Shown here one piece after another: positions 18,340 through 27,084 of a DNA stretch of 64,000 bases. The notes under the pieces were generated by a model that was not told the DNA's origin, did not search any database, and worked only from the letters and a program-made list of their open reading frames with translations. The stretch lies in the NCBI RefSeq assembly GCF_036287215.1, contig NZ_CP142860.1, positions 1,054,001 to 1,118,000 on the forward strand, read 5' to 3'. Each line of letters begins with the position of its first letter. Position 1 is the first letter of the stretch. Both the position numbers and the translations under genes were made by a program. Source of the stretch: Caproiciproducens sp. CPB-2. GTDB taxonomy: Bacteria; Bacillota; Clostridia; Oscillospirales; Acutalibacteraceae.

Positions 18340-19278
18340 CTATTTCTGCGCGACGGCGGGCGCGGGGACGTCCCTCAAAATGTCCCTGAGCAGGCCGGCT
18401 GCGGTCACGTTGCCTATTTTCGCCTGGGGCTTCAGAATCATACGGTGCTCCACCACGTCGGTGAAGACGGACTGCACGTCCTTCGGGACCACATAGTCCC
18501 TGCCGGAAAGGTAGGCGTTCGCCTGCGCCATTTTGACGAGCGCGATGGAGCCGCGCGGGCTCGCGCCCAGCCGGATCAGGCTGTTTTCGCGGGTCGCGCT
18601 CACCAAATGGGCGATGTATGCGTACAGATCGTCTGAGAGATAGACGGTGTCCGTCTCGTTCTGCATGGTGATGATTTCCCGCGCGTCGGCGGCTTTCTGG
18701 ACCGATTCCAGCGGGTCCTCGCCCTGCTTGCGCTTCAAAATTTCCACTTCGTCGCGCAGCTCGGGGTACCCCATGGTCAGCCGGACCATAAAGCGGTCGA
18801 GCTGGGAATCCGGCAGCATCTGCGTGCCCACCGAACCGATGGGGTTCTGGGTCGCAATCACGATATAGGGCTTCGGGGTGGGGTGGGCGATTCCGTCAAC
18901 CGTGATGCTGCCTTCCTCCATGACCTCCAGAAGCGCGGACTGCGTCTTGCTGGAGGTGCGGTTGATCTCGTCGGCCAGAAACAGGTTGCACAGCGCCGCG
19001 CCGGGCTTGTACTCCAATAAACCGGTCGCCTTGTTGTAGATGGAAAATCCCGTTACGTCGGTCGGCATTACGTCCGGCGTGAACTGGACCCGCTTGTAAT
19101 CAAGGGACATCGCCTTGGAAAAGGCAAGGGCCAGCGTCGTTTTTCCAACGCCGGGGATGTCCTCCAGAAGGATGTGCCCCTGCGCCAGAATCACCATCAG
19201 CACTTTCCGGACAATCACGTCTTTTCCGACCACTGCTTTTTTTACCTCGTTGATGATTCGCAAAGCCTTTTCCTGCAT
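18340..19278 (-). CDS. MoxR-family AAA+ ATPase
   Basis: Chaperone-like ATPase of the MoxR family. The 312-residue product has Walker A in GVGKTTLALAFSKA near residue 42, Walker B in LFLADEINRTSSKTQ near 105, sensor 1 at IATQNP, and the arginine-finger/sensor 2 region GASPRGSIAL. The ATG at 19278 has GGTGG at good spacing; an in-frame GTG at 19290 overlaps this site. It is the promoter-proximal gene of the operon; its promoter lies in the 140-base divergent gap shared with the sirtuin gene. Confidence 0.93.
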   Translation of the reverse strand: MQEKALRIINEVKKAVVGKDVIVRKVLMVILAQGHILLEDIPGVGKTTLALAFSKAMSLDYKRVQFTPDVMPTDVTGFSIYNKATGLLEYKPGAALCNLFLADEINRTSSKTQSALLEVMEEGSITVDGIAHPTPKPYIVIATQNPIGSVGTQMLPDSQLDRFMVRLTMGYPELRDEVEILKRKQGEDPLESVQKAADAREIITMQNETDTVYLSDDLYAYIAHLVSATRENSLIRLGASPRGSIALVKMAQANAYLSGRDYVVPKDVQSVFTDVVEHRMILKPQAKIGNVTAAGLLRDILRDVPAPAVAQK

Positions 19279-19430
19279 TTTCAAAGCCACCGCCCCGTTT
19301 TTTTATTCCGTATTATTATAGTCGAAATCAATCCGTTATGCAAACCGGGTATTTTATTCCGGAAGAATTTTCTCTTGAAAAATTGCCGCCACAGGCGCAA
19401 AATAGAAGAAGCAAGAATGGAGGCTGTGTA

Positions 19431-20153
19431 ATGGAACAGAATATTGAAAAGCTGCAGAGCATGATTGACGAGAGCAAACGCATTGTGTTTTTCGGGGGAG
19501 CCGGTGTTTCCACCGAAAGCGGAATCCCGGATTTCCGCAGCGTGGACGGGCTTTACCACCAGCATTACCGCTATCCGCCCGAAACGATGCTGAGCCACAG
19601 TTTTTATGAAACGCATACGGAAGAATTCTACGACTTTTACCGGGCCAAGATGCTTTGCCTGACCGCAAAGCCGAACGCCGCCCACAGAAAGCTTGCCGAG
19701 CTGGAGCGGGCGGGAAAACTGACCGCGGTGGTCACGCAGAATATCGACGGCCTGCACCAGATGGCGGGGAGCAAAACGGTCTACGAGCTGCACGGCTCCG
19801 TTCACCGCAACTACTGCCGGCGCTGCCATAAGCTTTACGACGCGGAATTCATCCTGAACAGCACGGGAATTCCGACCTGCACCTGCGGCGGCACCGTTAA
19901 GCCGGATGTGGTGCTGTACGAGGAGGGCCTCAATCAGCGCACGCTCTACGGCGCGGTGGAGGCGATTGAGCGCGCGGACATGCTGATCATCGGCGGGACC
20001 TCCCTTGCGGTTTATCCGGCAGCAAGCCTGATCGACTACTACGGCGGGGACCGGCTGGTCCTGATCAACCGCACCAGTACCCCGCAGGACCGCAACGCCA
20101 ATCTGGTGATTCAGGGCAGCATCGGCGAGGTGCTTGACAAAATCAAAGTGTGA
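19431..20153 (+). CDS. cobB: NAD-dependent protein deacylase, sirtuin (Sir2/CobB)
   Basis: Removes acyl groups from lysine using NAD+. The 240-residue product has the NAD motif GAGVSTESGIPDFRS, TQNIDGLH, the catalytic histidine in ELHGS, and a zinc-binding set of four cysteines (CRRC about residue 133, then CTC near 160). The Arg-Tyr pair diagnostic of desuccinylases is not convincingly present, so simple deacetylase activity is assumed. The ATG at 19431 follows AATGGAGG; the 31-residue upstream extension is unlikely to be translated. Single-gene unit. Confidence 0.95.
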   Translation: MEQNIEKLQSMIDESKRIVFFGGAGVSTESGIPDFRSVDGLYHQHYRYPPETMLSHSFYETHTEEFYDFYRAKMLCLTAKPNAAHRKLAELERAGKLTAVVTQNIDGLHQMAGSKTVYELHGSVHRNYCRRCHKLYDAEFILNSTGIPTCTCGGTVKPDVVLYEEGLNQRTLYGAVEAIERADMLIIGGTSLAVYPAASLIDYYGGDRLVLINRTSTPQDRNANLVIQGSIGEVLDKIKV

Positions 20154-20322
20154 CCTTGAAAGGTTGCAGATGGAAAATCGAACTTTCTTCTCTATTGGCT
20201 TTTAATCGCCTTAGTGCAGTTTCCCGCCACCTGACAAGTTTTTTGATACTCTCCGGCTCCCTTATGGACCGCAATATTTTAGCGGAAAGGTGAACCCGCA
20301 AAACTTTTCTGAAAGCAGAAGG

Positions 20323-20365
20323 AAAGCCCGGAAGAACGTGATTTTTTTCGTTCCTCCGGGCTTTT
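20323..20365. terminator. Terminator between sirtuin and lipoprotein genes
   Basis: AAAGCCCGGAAGAACG (20323-20338) pairs with 20349-20364 at 15 of 16 positions with one G-T. The rest of the 20154-20399 gap holds no gene; 20225-20255 resembles a sequence at 47573-47598 (see findings). Confidence 0.88.
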
Positions 20366-20399
20366 GTACCATTTCCTGCAAAAGCCGCCGCTCGGCTGT

Positions 20400-20864
20400 T
20401 TAGCCCTTGACCGCGGCGTCGTATATCTTATTCAGCTCCTCGTACTGGGGCGAGACAATCATGCTGACGTAATTTCCGTTCTGGTTGACGCCGCATTTTT
20501 TCAGCATCGCGTATTCCTCCGGCAGATAGTCCTTCATTTCGGTTTCCTTCTGCTGGTAGCGGGCGTCCAGCTTTTCCTTGATCCGCTTGGCCGCGTCGGC
20601 GTCCTTTCCCTCCAGGAAGATGATCTCGTCGCCCTTGATGCCGGTCGAATCAACGTAGGCGGCGAACTGCTTGACGTCCGCAGTGTCAATTCCGTAATTC
20701 GGCATCAGGTCCTCGGCGGACAAATCCATCATTTCCTTATTGGAAACGGCCGTCTTCATATCCGCCATCACCTTAGAAAGGTCGGCCTGTTTTGTTCCGC
20801 CGCCGCACGCGGCCAGAGAACAGAGCATTGCCGCGGCGAGCAGCAATGATAGAAGCTTTTTCAT
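20400..20864 (-). CDS. DUF4358-type lipoprotein
   Basis: A 154-residue secreted lipoprotein with a hydrophobic signal (about residues 1-18) and lipobox LAAC, Cys about 20. The mature part is acidic and helical and resembles DUF4358 proteins of Firmicutes, which often sit beside SGNH/GDSL or acyltransferase genes; function is unknown. It starts 13 bases after the upstream SGNH hydrolase stop, so the pair is an operon. Confidence 0.8.
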   Translation of the reverse strand: MKKLLSLLLAAAMLCSLAACGGGTKQADLSKVMADMKTAVSNKEMMDLSAEDLMPNYGIDTADVKQFAAYVDSTGIKGDEIIFLEGKDADAAKRIKEKLDARYQQKETEMKDYLPEEYAMLKKCGVNQNGNYVSMIVSPQYEELNKIYDAAVKG

Positions 20865-20876
20865 CGGTATTCTCCC

Positions 20877-21734
20877 TTATTTTACAGTGTGTGTCAAAAT
20901 GTAATCAATCCATACCTGACAGGCTTTGTCCGTAAAATGAATTCCGAGGTCGTTGGGGTCGCTGCAGTATTCGGGAATCAGGTTCCCCTCGCTGTCCCGC
21001 ATGACCGACGCAACGTCAATGTAATAATATCCGTTCTTTTTGCACATTTCCGCCAGCTTCGCGTCGTAAGCGGAAAGATTCGGATTGTTCAGGGTCGTCA
21101 TCTGCTGCTCCTTGATGATGGGGGTCGCGGATTGAACGAATAGTTTGGCGTCCGGGGATTTTTCCTGAATCTTCGCAAGAAGCTTGGACATGTTTTCTAC
21201 GGAGCCGTCGATGCCGTACAGGGCCAGGTCGTTCGCTCCCAGCATAATGTAGACCCTTTTCGCGCCCATCGCCGCAACGTTGTCTTCCAGAAGCGCCTTC
21301 TTTCCGTTATAGGCCGGGTGGATGGAAGAAGTGCCAAGGGGTTTCAGCGCGTTGCCGCTGCCCATGCTGCCGGCGGCCAGAAATTGTGCCTTTCCAAAGA
21401 AGCCCGCCTCTGTTTTGCGCTTTGCGGTGACGTAGTTTTTCAGCTTCAGGGATACGGAATCCCCAATAAATACCGCGTCATCAAGGTAGCTTGCGTCCGC
21501 CTTGGCGCTTTCCTGCACCGCGGCGGAATTTTCCGGCTGAGAGGAAGAAGGCGGCGTCTGTGAGGAGGAAGCCTCCTGTGAACTTACCGCGGAAGAAACC
21601 GCGCTTTGTATTGCGGAACTCGCGGGGGCGGCGCTGGAAGAAGCTTGCTTATTTCCGCCGCAGCCGGATAAAAGCAGCAGACCGGCCGTCAGAAGGACCA
21701 GTCCTCTCCTGCTGTAATTTTTATTATGATTCAT
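20877..21734 (-). CDS. SGNH/GDSL-type hydrolase lipoprotein
   Basis: Lipid-anchored esterase/acetylhydrolase-like protein of 285 residues. Signal peptide with lipobox LLSGC (Cys about 25), a Ser/Ala/Gln-rich linker to about residue 75, then the SGNH blocks: GDSVSLKL (nucleophile Ser), the Gly in block II, GANDLALYG (block III Asn) and a C-terminal DLGIHFTDKA with the catalytic His. It may deacylate cell-wall or surface polymers. First gene of a two-gene operon with the DUF4358 lipoprotein; RBS AGAAGGTG. Confidence 0.9.
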   Translation of the reverse strand: MNHNKNYSRRGLVLLTAGLLLLSGCGGNKQASSSAAPASSAIQSAVSSAVSSQEASSSQTPPSSSQPENSAAVQESAKADASYLDDAVFIGDSVSLKLKNYVTAKRKTEAGFFGKAQFLAAGSMGSGNALKPLGTSSIHPAYNGKKALLEDNVAAMGAKRVYIMLGANDLALYGIDGSVENMSKLLAKIQEKSPDAKLFVQSATPIIKEQQMTTLNNPNLSAYDAKLAEMCKKNGYYYIDVASVMRDSEGNLIPEYCSDPNDLGIHFTDKACQVWIDYILTHTVK

Positions 21735-21856
21735 CTTAGCACCTTCTAATCAACAAGTAAAATTAACACAAACAGTATAGCATATGTAGGACCGTATCAC
21801 AACAATTGTTACAAAATATGACAGGAAGATATCCCCATCAATTCCAGACATAGAAA

Positions 21857-21884
21857 ATGGGCGGCGCCCTGTGGCGCCGCCCAT
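21857..21884 (-). terminator. Terminator of the DUF1540 gene
   Basis: Perfect 12-base stem (ATGGGCGGCGCC and complement) with a 4-base loop. In minus orientation it is followed by TTTTCTAT, 32 bases after the DUF1540 stop. Confidence 0.85.
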
Positions 21885-21915
21885 CCTGTCTGTTGTTATG
21901 GGGATTTCCGAAATC

Positions 21916-22239
21916 CTATCTGTTTTCAAAGCTGGCACATGCCGTTGCGGACTGTGAGTGCGGTTGGGCGTTTCCGGACTGGACGCTGATTTCATTCGCG
22001 CCGCACCGCTCGTTTGAGTTAAACCGGCAGTTTTTCGCTTCACAGTAGATGTCCAGCGCCGTATTGGGAAGGGAACAGCCAACGGAGTTCTGCGCGCCTT
22101 CCGTCGCATCGAGAAAAGAAGAACAGCAGGTTTCCTCGCTGTCCCGGGCCTGACGGCCGCTGACCTGAATTTCGGGTCTGCAGCAAAAGTTGTCCCTGTT
22201 GTTGGCACAGGTCATTACGTCACAATGTAAATTTGTCAT
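21916..22239 (-). CDS. DUF1540 domain protein (cysteine-rich, two repeats)
   Basis: A 107-residue protein with two DUF1540 units: an N-terminal one with CDVMTCANN and a cysteine cluster ending TCCSSF, and a C-terminal one with CEAKNCRFNSNERC ending ACASF. The conserved cysteines suggest metal binding; family function is unknown, though such proteins are common in spore-forming Clostridia. The ATG at 22239 is favoured over a GTG at 22248 that is part of the AGAGGTG ribosome site. Monocistronic. Confidence 0.88.
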   Translation of the reverse strand: MTNLHCDVMTCANNRDNFCCRPEIQVSGRQARDSEETCCSSFLDATEGAQNSVGCSLPNTALDIYCEAKNCRFNSNERCGANEISVQSGNAQPHSQSATACASFENR

Positions 22240-22318
22240 GGTCGGCACCTCTTTATTAAAAATTTCTTTTAATATTCTGTACCGACTGGGGACTTTTATA
22301 CAGATGGCAGATTTCCCT

Positions 22319-23146
22319 TTAATTTGCCTTGCTTTCCGTTTTACCGGCAGGAGGGTTTTTGACCACGGTGATCTCTACTCTGCGGTTTTTGGCTCTGCCT
22401 TCCTCGGTCAGGTTGGAAGCAATCGGCGAAAAATGGGCGAAGCCCTGTATCGACAGCTTGTCCTGCTTCATTCCGTAGCTGACAAAGCTGTTCATCACCG
22501 TGATGGCGCGCTCCGTGGACAGCCTCCAGGAAACCTGGTCGCTCGCGACGGTATGTTCGCCGACGTCCGCGGTATGCCCGCTGATGGTAATGTAATCAAT
22601 GCGGTCGTATACCTGCGACAGGGCGCCTTCGATCTCGTGAAGCACCGGTTCGCTGGAGGGCAGCATTTTGGGGCTGTCCGGAACAAACATCAGCGTGTCC
22701 TTCAGATGGATCTTTACATAGGTGTCCGAATTGACCAGCCCGACCGAATTTTGCAGACTGTTTTTCTGAACATAGTTTTCCAGCACGTCGTAAACCTGAT
22801 CCAGCGCGTCGGGATTTACCGCGGATCCGCCAAAACCTGTGCCCGTACCGGTTCCCGTCCCTGTTCCGGTTCCCGTCCCTGTGCCAGTCCCCGTCCCTGT
22901 TCCGGTTCCGGTGCCTGTCCCTGTTCCGGTTCCCGCCCCGTTGGCGCTTGTGGAGTAACTGTTGCCCATCGCCATGCCGAAATTCTCAGCCATTTTTGCG
23001 ACCTTTTTCGCGTCGACGGTACTCATGGAATAGAGAATAATAAATAAAGCGAGCAGAAGGGTAATCATATCGGAATAGGTCAGAAGCCATCTCTCGCTGT
23101 TTTCTTCTTCTTCATGCTCTGAAGCAACATGCTTTTTAATAGCCAT
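22319..23146 (-). CDS. motB: MotB-type flagellar stator protein with Gly-Thr repeat linker
   Basis: A 275-residue stator subunit: cytoplasmic N-terminus, one membrane helix (about residues 20-42) with the proton-conducting aspartate in LLTYSDMITLLLALF, then an OmpA-like peptidoglycan-binding domain with SGHTADVG and LSTERAITVMNSF and the closing NRRVEI motif. Between helix and OmpA domain lies a run of about sixteen Gly-Thr dipeptides encoded by a degenerate 6-base repeat (about 22836-22940), replacing the usual plug/linker sequence. It follows motA by 15 bases. Confidence 0.93.
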   Translation of the reverse strand: MAIKKHVASEHEEEENSERWLLTYSDMITLLLALFIILYSMSTVDAKKVAKMAENFGMAMGNSYSTSANGAGTGTGTGTGTGTGTGTGTGTGTGTGTGTGTGTGFGGSAVNPDALDQVYDVLENYVQKNSLQNSVGLVNSDTYVKIHLKDTLMFVPDSPKMLPSSEPVLHEIEGALSQVYDRIDYITISGHTADVGEHTVASDQVSWRLSTERAITVMNSFVSYGMKQDKLSIQGFAHFSPIASNLTEEGRAKNRRVEITVVKNPPAGKTESKAN

Positions 23147-23161
23147 ATGTTTCCCCCTGAT

Positions 23162-23965
23162 TTATTTCTCGATACCTTCCTTATACTTCTTATCGCCGTG
23201 CGGAAACAGCTGGTAATAAACGGAAAGCTTATTTTCGATGCTGCGGGAAGATTCTCCGCGCGCGATCATGCAGATTCCTTCCGTCATCATTTCCCTTAAA
23301 ATCTGCTGCCGCTTCAGAACGCTTTTCAGGCGGCTGGCAAAGGGCAGGTACACAAGGTTCGCCAGCACGACGCCGTACAGCGTAGCGACGAAAGCGACGC
23401 CGATGGAAGCTGTGAGCGCCGCCGCGTCGGTCATGTTCGACAGCACCTGGATCAGTCCCATGACGGTGCCGATTACGCCCATGGTGGGAGAGAAGCCCGC
23501 GGCGCTGGTAAATACGGATATTTCCATCTGCTTCTGCGCCGTATAGGCGCGGATGTTGGATTCCAGGGCGTACTGGATTTCCTCGTCGGACTTCATGTCC
23601 AGCGCCAGCACCATGCCGGATTTTAAAACCAGAAATTCGTTGCTGTCCAGCTCGGAGTCGTTGATCAGCTCCTGCAGCTTCAGGATTCCTCCCTGACGGC
23701 AGGCGTCGGCCATAAAGGTGATTTTTTCAATGACCTTGGTTGGATCTCCCGACGATTTGTTGGAAAACGTACCCACCAGGGACTTAAACGCCGACAGAAT
23801 ATCGGTCAGCTTGTAAGAAAGTACGACGGCGCCCATGGTACCGCCAAAAACAATGACGAAGGGGCTCAGCAGAAAAAGGGAACTCAACACTCCGTGCTCC
23901 AAGGTGTATCCCAGAATCAAAGCACCAAACGAAATCACAATTCCCAAAACAACTGAAATATCCAA
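23162..23965 (-). CDS. motA: MotA-type flagellar stator protein
   Basis: Membrane ion-channel subunit of the flagellar stator, about 267 residues with four membrane segments. The cytoplasmic loop and the segment with GFSPTMGVIGTVMGLIQVL and TLYGVVLANLVYLP carry the MotA/ExbB signature prolines. The TTG at 23965 is chosen: it is preceded at seven bases by GGAGGA and gives the family start MDISVVLGIVISFG. The upstream ATG at 24004 would add 13 unrelated residues. No other flagellar genes are in the window. Confidence 0.93.
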   Translation of the reverse strand: MDISVVLGIVISFGALILGYTLEHGVLSSLFLLSPFVIVFGGTMGAVVLSYKLTDILSAFKSLVGTFSNKSSGDPTKVIEKITFMADACRQGGILKLQELINDSELDSNEFLVLKSGMVLALDMKSDEEIQYALESNIRAYTAQKQMEISVFTSAAGFSPTMGVIGTVMGLIQVLSNMTDAAALTASIGVAFVATLYGVVLANLVYLPFASRLKSVLKRQQILREMMTEGICMIARGESSRSIENKLSVYYQLFPHGDKKYKEGIEK

Positions 23966-24171
23966 ACGAAATTCCTCCGATATCTTAAAATGCATGCCGA
24001 ACAAAATTACAGAAAGAAGCTCATTTCCAATTCGGAATAATTCTTTTATCGTATTATCCGACAGAGATGAAACCTCTTCTATACTAAATATCGACAGGAT
24101 TATTTAAATATGTAGTCCCTGCGAAAGGAATGTTTTTTCTTTATATAATCTTTATATCGGCCGGAATCCTC

Positions 24172-24199
24172 TTGACTTTACAGGAAAATCGCTTACAAT
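24172..24199 (+). promoter_or_regulatory. Promoter of the YjbR gene
   Basis: TTGACT (24172-24177), 16-base spacer, TACAAT (24194-24199), 62 bases upstream of the start. Confidence 0.65.
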
Positions 24200-24261
24200 T
24201 TGAATAGCTTTCGGATACATTCCGGGAATCTTTCATGATACTAAGGAGGAGGGGCTGCGGT

Positions 24262-24633
24262 ATGCTGACAAAACGCGCGCTGATTGAATTTTGCCTGACA
24301 TTTCCCGGCGCATATGAGGATTATCCGTTTGACGACGATCCCGGATCGGCGCAGGCGTGGGCCGTTCTGCGGCACCGGGCCAACAAAAAAGCCTTTGCCT
24401 TTATTTATGAGCGCGGCGGGGCCGTCAATATCAATCTGAAGTGCGACCCGATGTTTGCCGATTTGCTGCGCGGCGCTTATTCCGCGGTGACGCCCGCCTA
24501 TCATATGAACAAGGTGCACTGGAATACCGTAAAGGTGGACGGTTCTGTTCCGGAGCAGGAAATTTACACGTGGATCGGCCAGAGCTACGATCTCATCAGG
24601 CCCAGGACCGCGAAAAGAAAAAATAGTGCTTGA
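24262..24633 (+). CDS. MmcQ/YjbR family protein
   Basis: A 123-residue YjbR/CyaY-like fold protein with the N-terminal FCLTFPGAYEDYPF segment, the central FAFIYERGG and LKCDP strands, and a C-terminal HWNTVKVDG followed by WIGQSYDLI. The family is described as DNA-binding on structural grounds; the biochemical role is not established. AAGGAGGAG upstream supports the ATG at 24262. It ends within the promoter region of the T-box operon. Confidence 0.9.
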   Translation: MLTKRALIEFCLTFPGAYEDYPFDDDPGSAQAWAVLRHRANKKAFAFIYERGGAVNINLKCDPMFADLLRGAYSAVTPAYHMNKVHWNTVKVDGSVPEQEIYTWIGQSYDLIRPRTAKRKNSA

Positions 24634-24658
24634 CAAGTTTCCGTGTTTTGCATATAAT
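24630..24658 (+). promoter_or_regulatory. Promoter of the T-box/trpXYZ operon
   Basis: TTGACA (24630-24635), 17-base spacer, TATAAT (24653-24658): full consensus on both boxes. The -35 overlaps the yjbR stop codon. Confidence 0.92.
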
Positions 24659-24679
24659 AGCTGTCAAAGAGAATAAAAA

Positions 24680-24968
24680 CCATAAACCGATGATTAAGAG
24701 TAGTAGGCAGGCAGATCGCTCGCGCAGAGAGCCGCAGATGGTGGGATTGCGGAGGAGTGAGGCAGGCTGAATGGACTTATGAGGGCAAAATGAAAAGCGG
24801 AGCAGCCGGCTCTGCCTATTAGCTTTTGACGGGAACTTCGCCCGTTACCAAGGAAGCATACATCATGGAAAGTCGTGTATGGAAAAAGCGGGCGGTTTAA
24901 CCGTCAATTTGGGTGGTACCACAGGAGCGAATGCTCTTGTCCCTGTTTTCAGGGGCAAGGGTTTTTTT
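24680..24968 (+). ncRNA. T-box leader, predicted tryptophan specific
   Basis: tRNA-sensing leader. The invariant T-box sequence GGGTGGTACCACAG lies at 24911-24924 and would pair with the uncharged tRNA acceptor end. It is followed by a terminator: CTTGTCCCTG (24936-24945), loop TTTT, CAGGGGCAAG and a T-run. A long stem I starts near 24690. In its 3' side, GAA-TGG-A places a UGG (Trp) specifier at 24772-24774, agreeing with the transporter type downstream. Binding of uncharged tRNA-Trp should allow read-through. Specifier placement was done by eye. Confidence 0.93.
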
Positions 24969-25089
24969 ATTTCTAAGGGAATCCAGGTTAAGGAGTGACG
25001 GAAATGGCAATGTATGGGATACGATGGCGAGGCTGTGTCAATCAACCGCGGCAAAAACGAAACAACTTAACTTTCAGGAGGAAACGACA

Positions 25090-26145
25090 ATGAAAAACAG
25101 ATTTCATTATACAATAAAAAGGATCATGGCGGGGATTCTTGCGGCAGCGCTTGCGGCTTCCTTTACGGCATGTTCATCCGGTACGGCGGCCAGCTCCGCG
25201 GCAAGCGCTGCCGGTTCGGAAGCACAGAGCCAGGGCGCGGCGAAAAATTTCAAGATCGGCGTCATTCAGTACGCGACGCATCCCTCGCTCGACAACTGCT
25301 ACACCGGGTTTAAAGCGGGTCTGGAAGAAGCCGGACTCAAAGACGGGGACAATATCACCATTGATTTTCAAAACGCGCAGGGCGATAACGCGAACGGCGA
25401 CCTGATCGCGAAAAACATGGTTTCCAAGAAATATGACATGATGATGGGAATCGCAACTCCGGCGGCCATGTCCGCGTACAGCGCGGCGAAAAGCACCGAT
25501 ATCCCCGTTGTGTTCACCGCCGTTTCCGACGCGGTCGCCGCGGGAATCGTCAAGTCCAACGAAAAGCCGGAAGTTAACTGCACGGGTTCGTCCGACGTGC
25601 TTCCGCTTGAGCAGCAGATCAAAATGATCCGCGCGTTCCTGCCGGATGCGAAAAAAATCGGCATCCTCTACACCACCAGCGAGCCGAATTCCGTGTCCCA
25701 GCTCGCGCAGTTCACGGAGCTTGCCCCGAAATACAACTTTGAAGTCGTCGACGTCGGCGTGACCAACGCCTCCGAGGTTGCCGCCGCGGCTGCGACGGCC
25801 GTTTCCAAGGGCGTTGACTGCATCAATAATTTTACCGATAATAATGTCGTCGACAATCTTTCCTCCGTCCTTCAGGCGGCCGGAAAGGCAAACATCCCCG
25901 TTTTCGGCTCGGAAGAGGAACAGGTGAAAAACGGCTGCCTCGCATCCCAGAGCATCGACTATGTCGCCCTGGGCAAGGAAACCGGGAAGATGGCGGCGAA
26001 AATCCTGAAAGGGGAAGCGAAGGCTTCCGAAACGCCGGTTTATATGGTCAAGGACTGCACCCCCGTCTACAACAAAGCGGTCATGGATCAGCTCGGCCTG
26101 ACCCTGCCGGCGGAATACTCCGGCGCCACGGCGGTAACAAAATAA
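25090..26145 (+). CDS. trpX: ABC transporter substrate-binding lipoprotein, TrpX type
   Basis: Periplasmic-binding-protein-like lipoprotein of 351 residues (ABC_sub_bind family) anchored outside the membrane. Signal peptide with lipobox FTAC (Cys about 29), Ala/Ser linker, then the two-domain fold beginning KIGVIQYATHPSLDNCYTGF. Conserved internal points are TDIPVVFTAVSDA and KIGILYTTSEPNS. The T-box upstream with a Trp specifier suggests tryptophan or a related indole compound as ligand. Start at 25090 follows AGGAGGAAACG; the preceding open frame covers leader RNA and is not coding. Confidence 0.93.
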   Translation: MKNRFHYTIKRIMAGILAAALAASFTACSSGTAASSAASAAGSEAQSQGAAKNFKIGVIQYATHPSLDNCYTGFKAGLEEAGLKDGDNITIDFQNAQGDNANGDLIAKNMVSKKYDMMMGIATPAAMSAYSAAKSTDIPVVFTAVSDAVAAGIVKSNEKPEVNCTGSSDVLPLEQQIKMIRAFLPDAKKIGILYTTSEPNSVSQLAQFTELAPKYNFEVVDVGVTNASEVAAAAATAVSKGVDCINNFTDNNVVDNLSSVLQAAGKANIPVFGSEEEQVKNGCLASQSIDYVALGKETGKMAAKILKGEAKASETPVYMVKDCTPVYNKAVMDQLGLTLPAEYSGATAVTK

Positions 26146-26166
26146 CAGAAAGCTGGTAAACTCTCC

Positions 26167-27084
26167 ATGGATATCATTCTGGGCCTGGCTGTCAATGTGC
26201 TGGAAGAGGGATTCATTTACGGGATCATGGCCGTCGGCGTATACATCACCTACCGCGTTCTGGGGTTCCCGGACCTTTCGGTCGACGGGACGTTCCCGCT
26301 CGGGGCGTGTGTGACGGCGGCACTGATTACCGTCGGAACCGACCCCTGGCTGGCGTGCCTGGCGGCCTTTGTCTGCGGCGCCGCCGCGGGCTGCCTGACG
26401 GGCCTGCTGCACGTGAAGCTCGGAATTACCGACCTTCTTTCCGGTATTCTCGTGATGACCGGGCTTTGGAGTGTGAACCTTGTCGTTACCAAAGGCAGCG
26501 CGGTGATGCCGTTTTACGACAAAAGCACCATTTTCAATTCCGGGTTTTCCGGCCTGCTGGCAGGCGGCCTTCCGGAAAATTACCGGGTGGTGGTCATCGC
26601 GGCGGTTTCCTGCGTCATTGTGAAGCTCTTGCTGGACGGGTACCTGAAGACCAAATCCGGCCTGCTGCTCCGCGCTTCGGGGGACAACGCGCAGTATGTT
26701 ACCTCTCTCGGCAGGAACCCCGGGACCATGAAGGTCGTCGGCCTTGCCATCGGCAACGGCTGTACGGCTTTGGCGGGCAGCATTTTAAGCCAGCAGACGG
26801 AATCCGCCAGCGTGGCCAGCGGAACGGGCATGGTGGTAATGGCGCTTGCCTCGGTGATTATCGGCACGAACCTGTTCCGGAAAATCAGGCTGATGAAAGC
26901 CACCACGGCGGCGATCCTGGGCGCCGTTATTTATAAGGCGTGCCTCGTGATCGCCATGCAGCTCGGACTGCCGACCAATTATCTGAAGCTGCTGATGGCG
27001 GTCCTTTTCACCGTCGCGCTGATATCCAACAATATGTTCATGGGGAGGGGGAAAAAGCAAAATGTCAATCCAACCCAAATCTGA
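26167..27084 (+). CDS. trpY: ABC transporter permease, TrpY type
   Basis: Membrane component (305 residues, about eight to nine helices) of the importer. The N-terminus EEGFIYGIMAVGVYITYRVLGFPDLSVDG is typical of permeases paired with ABC_sub_bind proteins and related to the branched-chain permease fold. It starts 21 bases after trpX; its end overlaps trpZ by 23 bases, implying translational coupling. Confidence 0.92.
   Translation: MDIILGLAVNVLEEGFIYGIMAVGVYITYRVLGFPDLSVDGTFPLGACVTAALITVGTDPWLACLAAFVCGAAAGCLTGLLHVKLGITDLLSGILVMTGLWSVNLVVTKGSAVMPFYDKSTIFNSGFSGLLAGGLPENYRVVVIAAVSCVIVKLLLDGYLKTKSGLLLRASGDNAQYVTSLGRNPGTMKVVGLAIGNGCTALAGSILSQQTESASVASGTGMVVMALASVIIGTNLFRKIRLMKATTAAILGAVIYKACLVIAMQLGLPTNYLKLLMAVLFTVALISNNMFMGRGKKQNVNPTQI

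Noticed and set aside
17698..18636. 312-codon open frame on the plus strand across the DUF58 gene
   Set aside because: It is antisense to a well-supported DUF58/MoxR pair, has no ribosome site, and its Arg/Gly/His-rich content is typical of a shadow frame.
22836..22945. Short tandem repeat that could be mistaken for a CRISPR array
   Set aside because: The 6-base units are coding (Gly-Thr) inside motB, and there are no spacers. No CRISPR array or cas gene was seen in the window.
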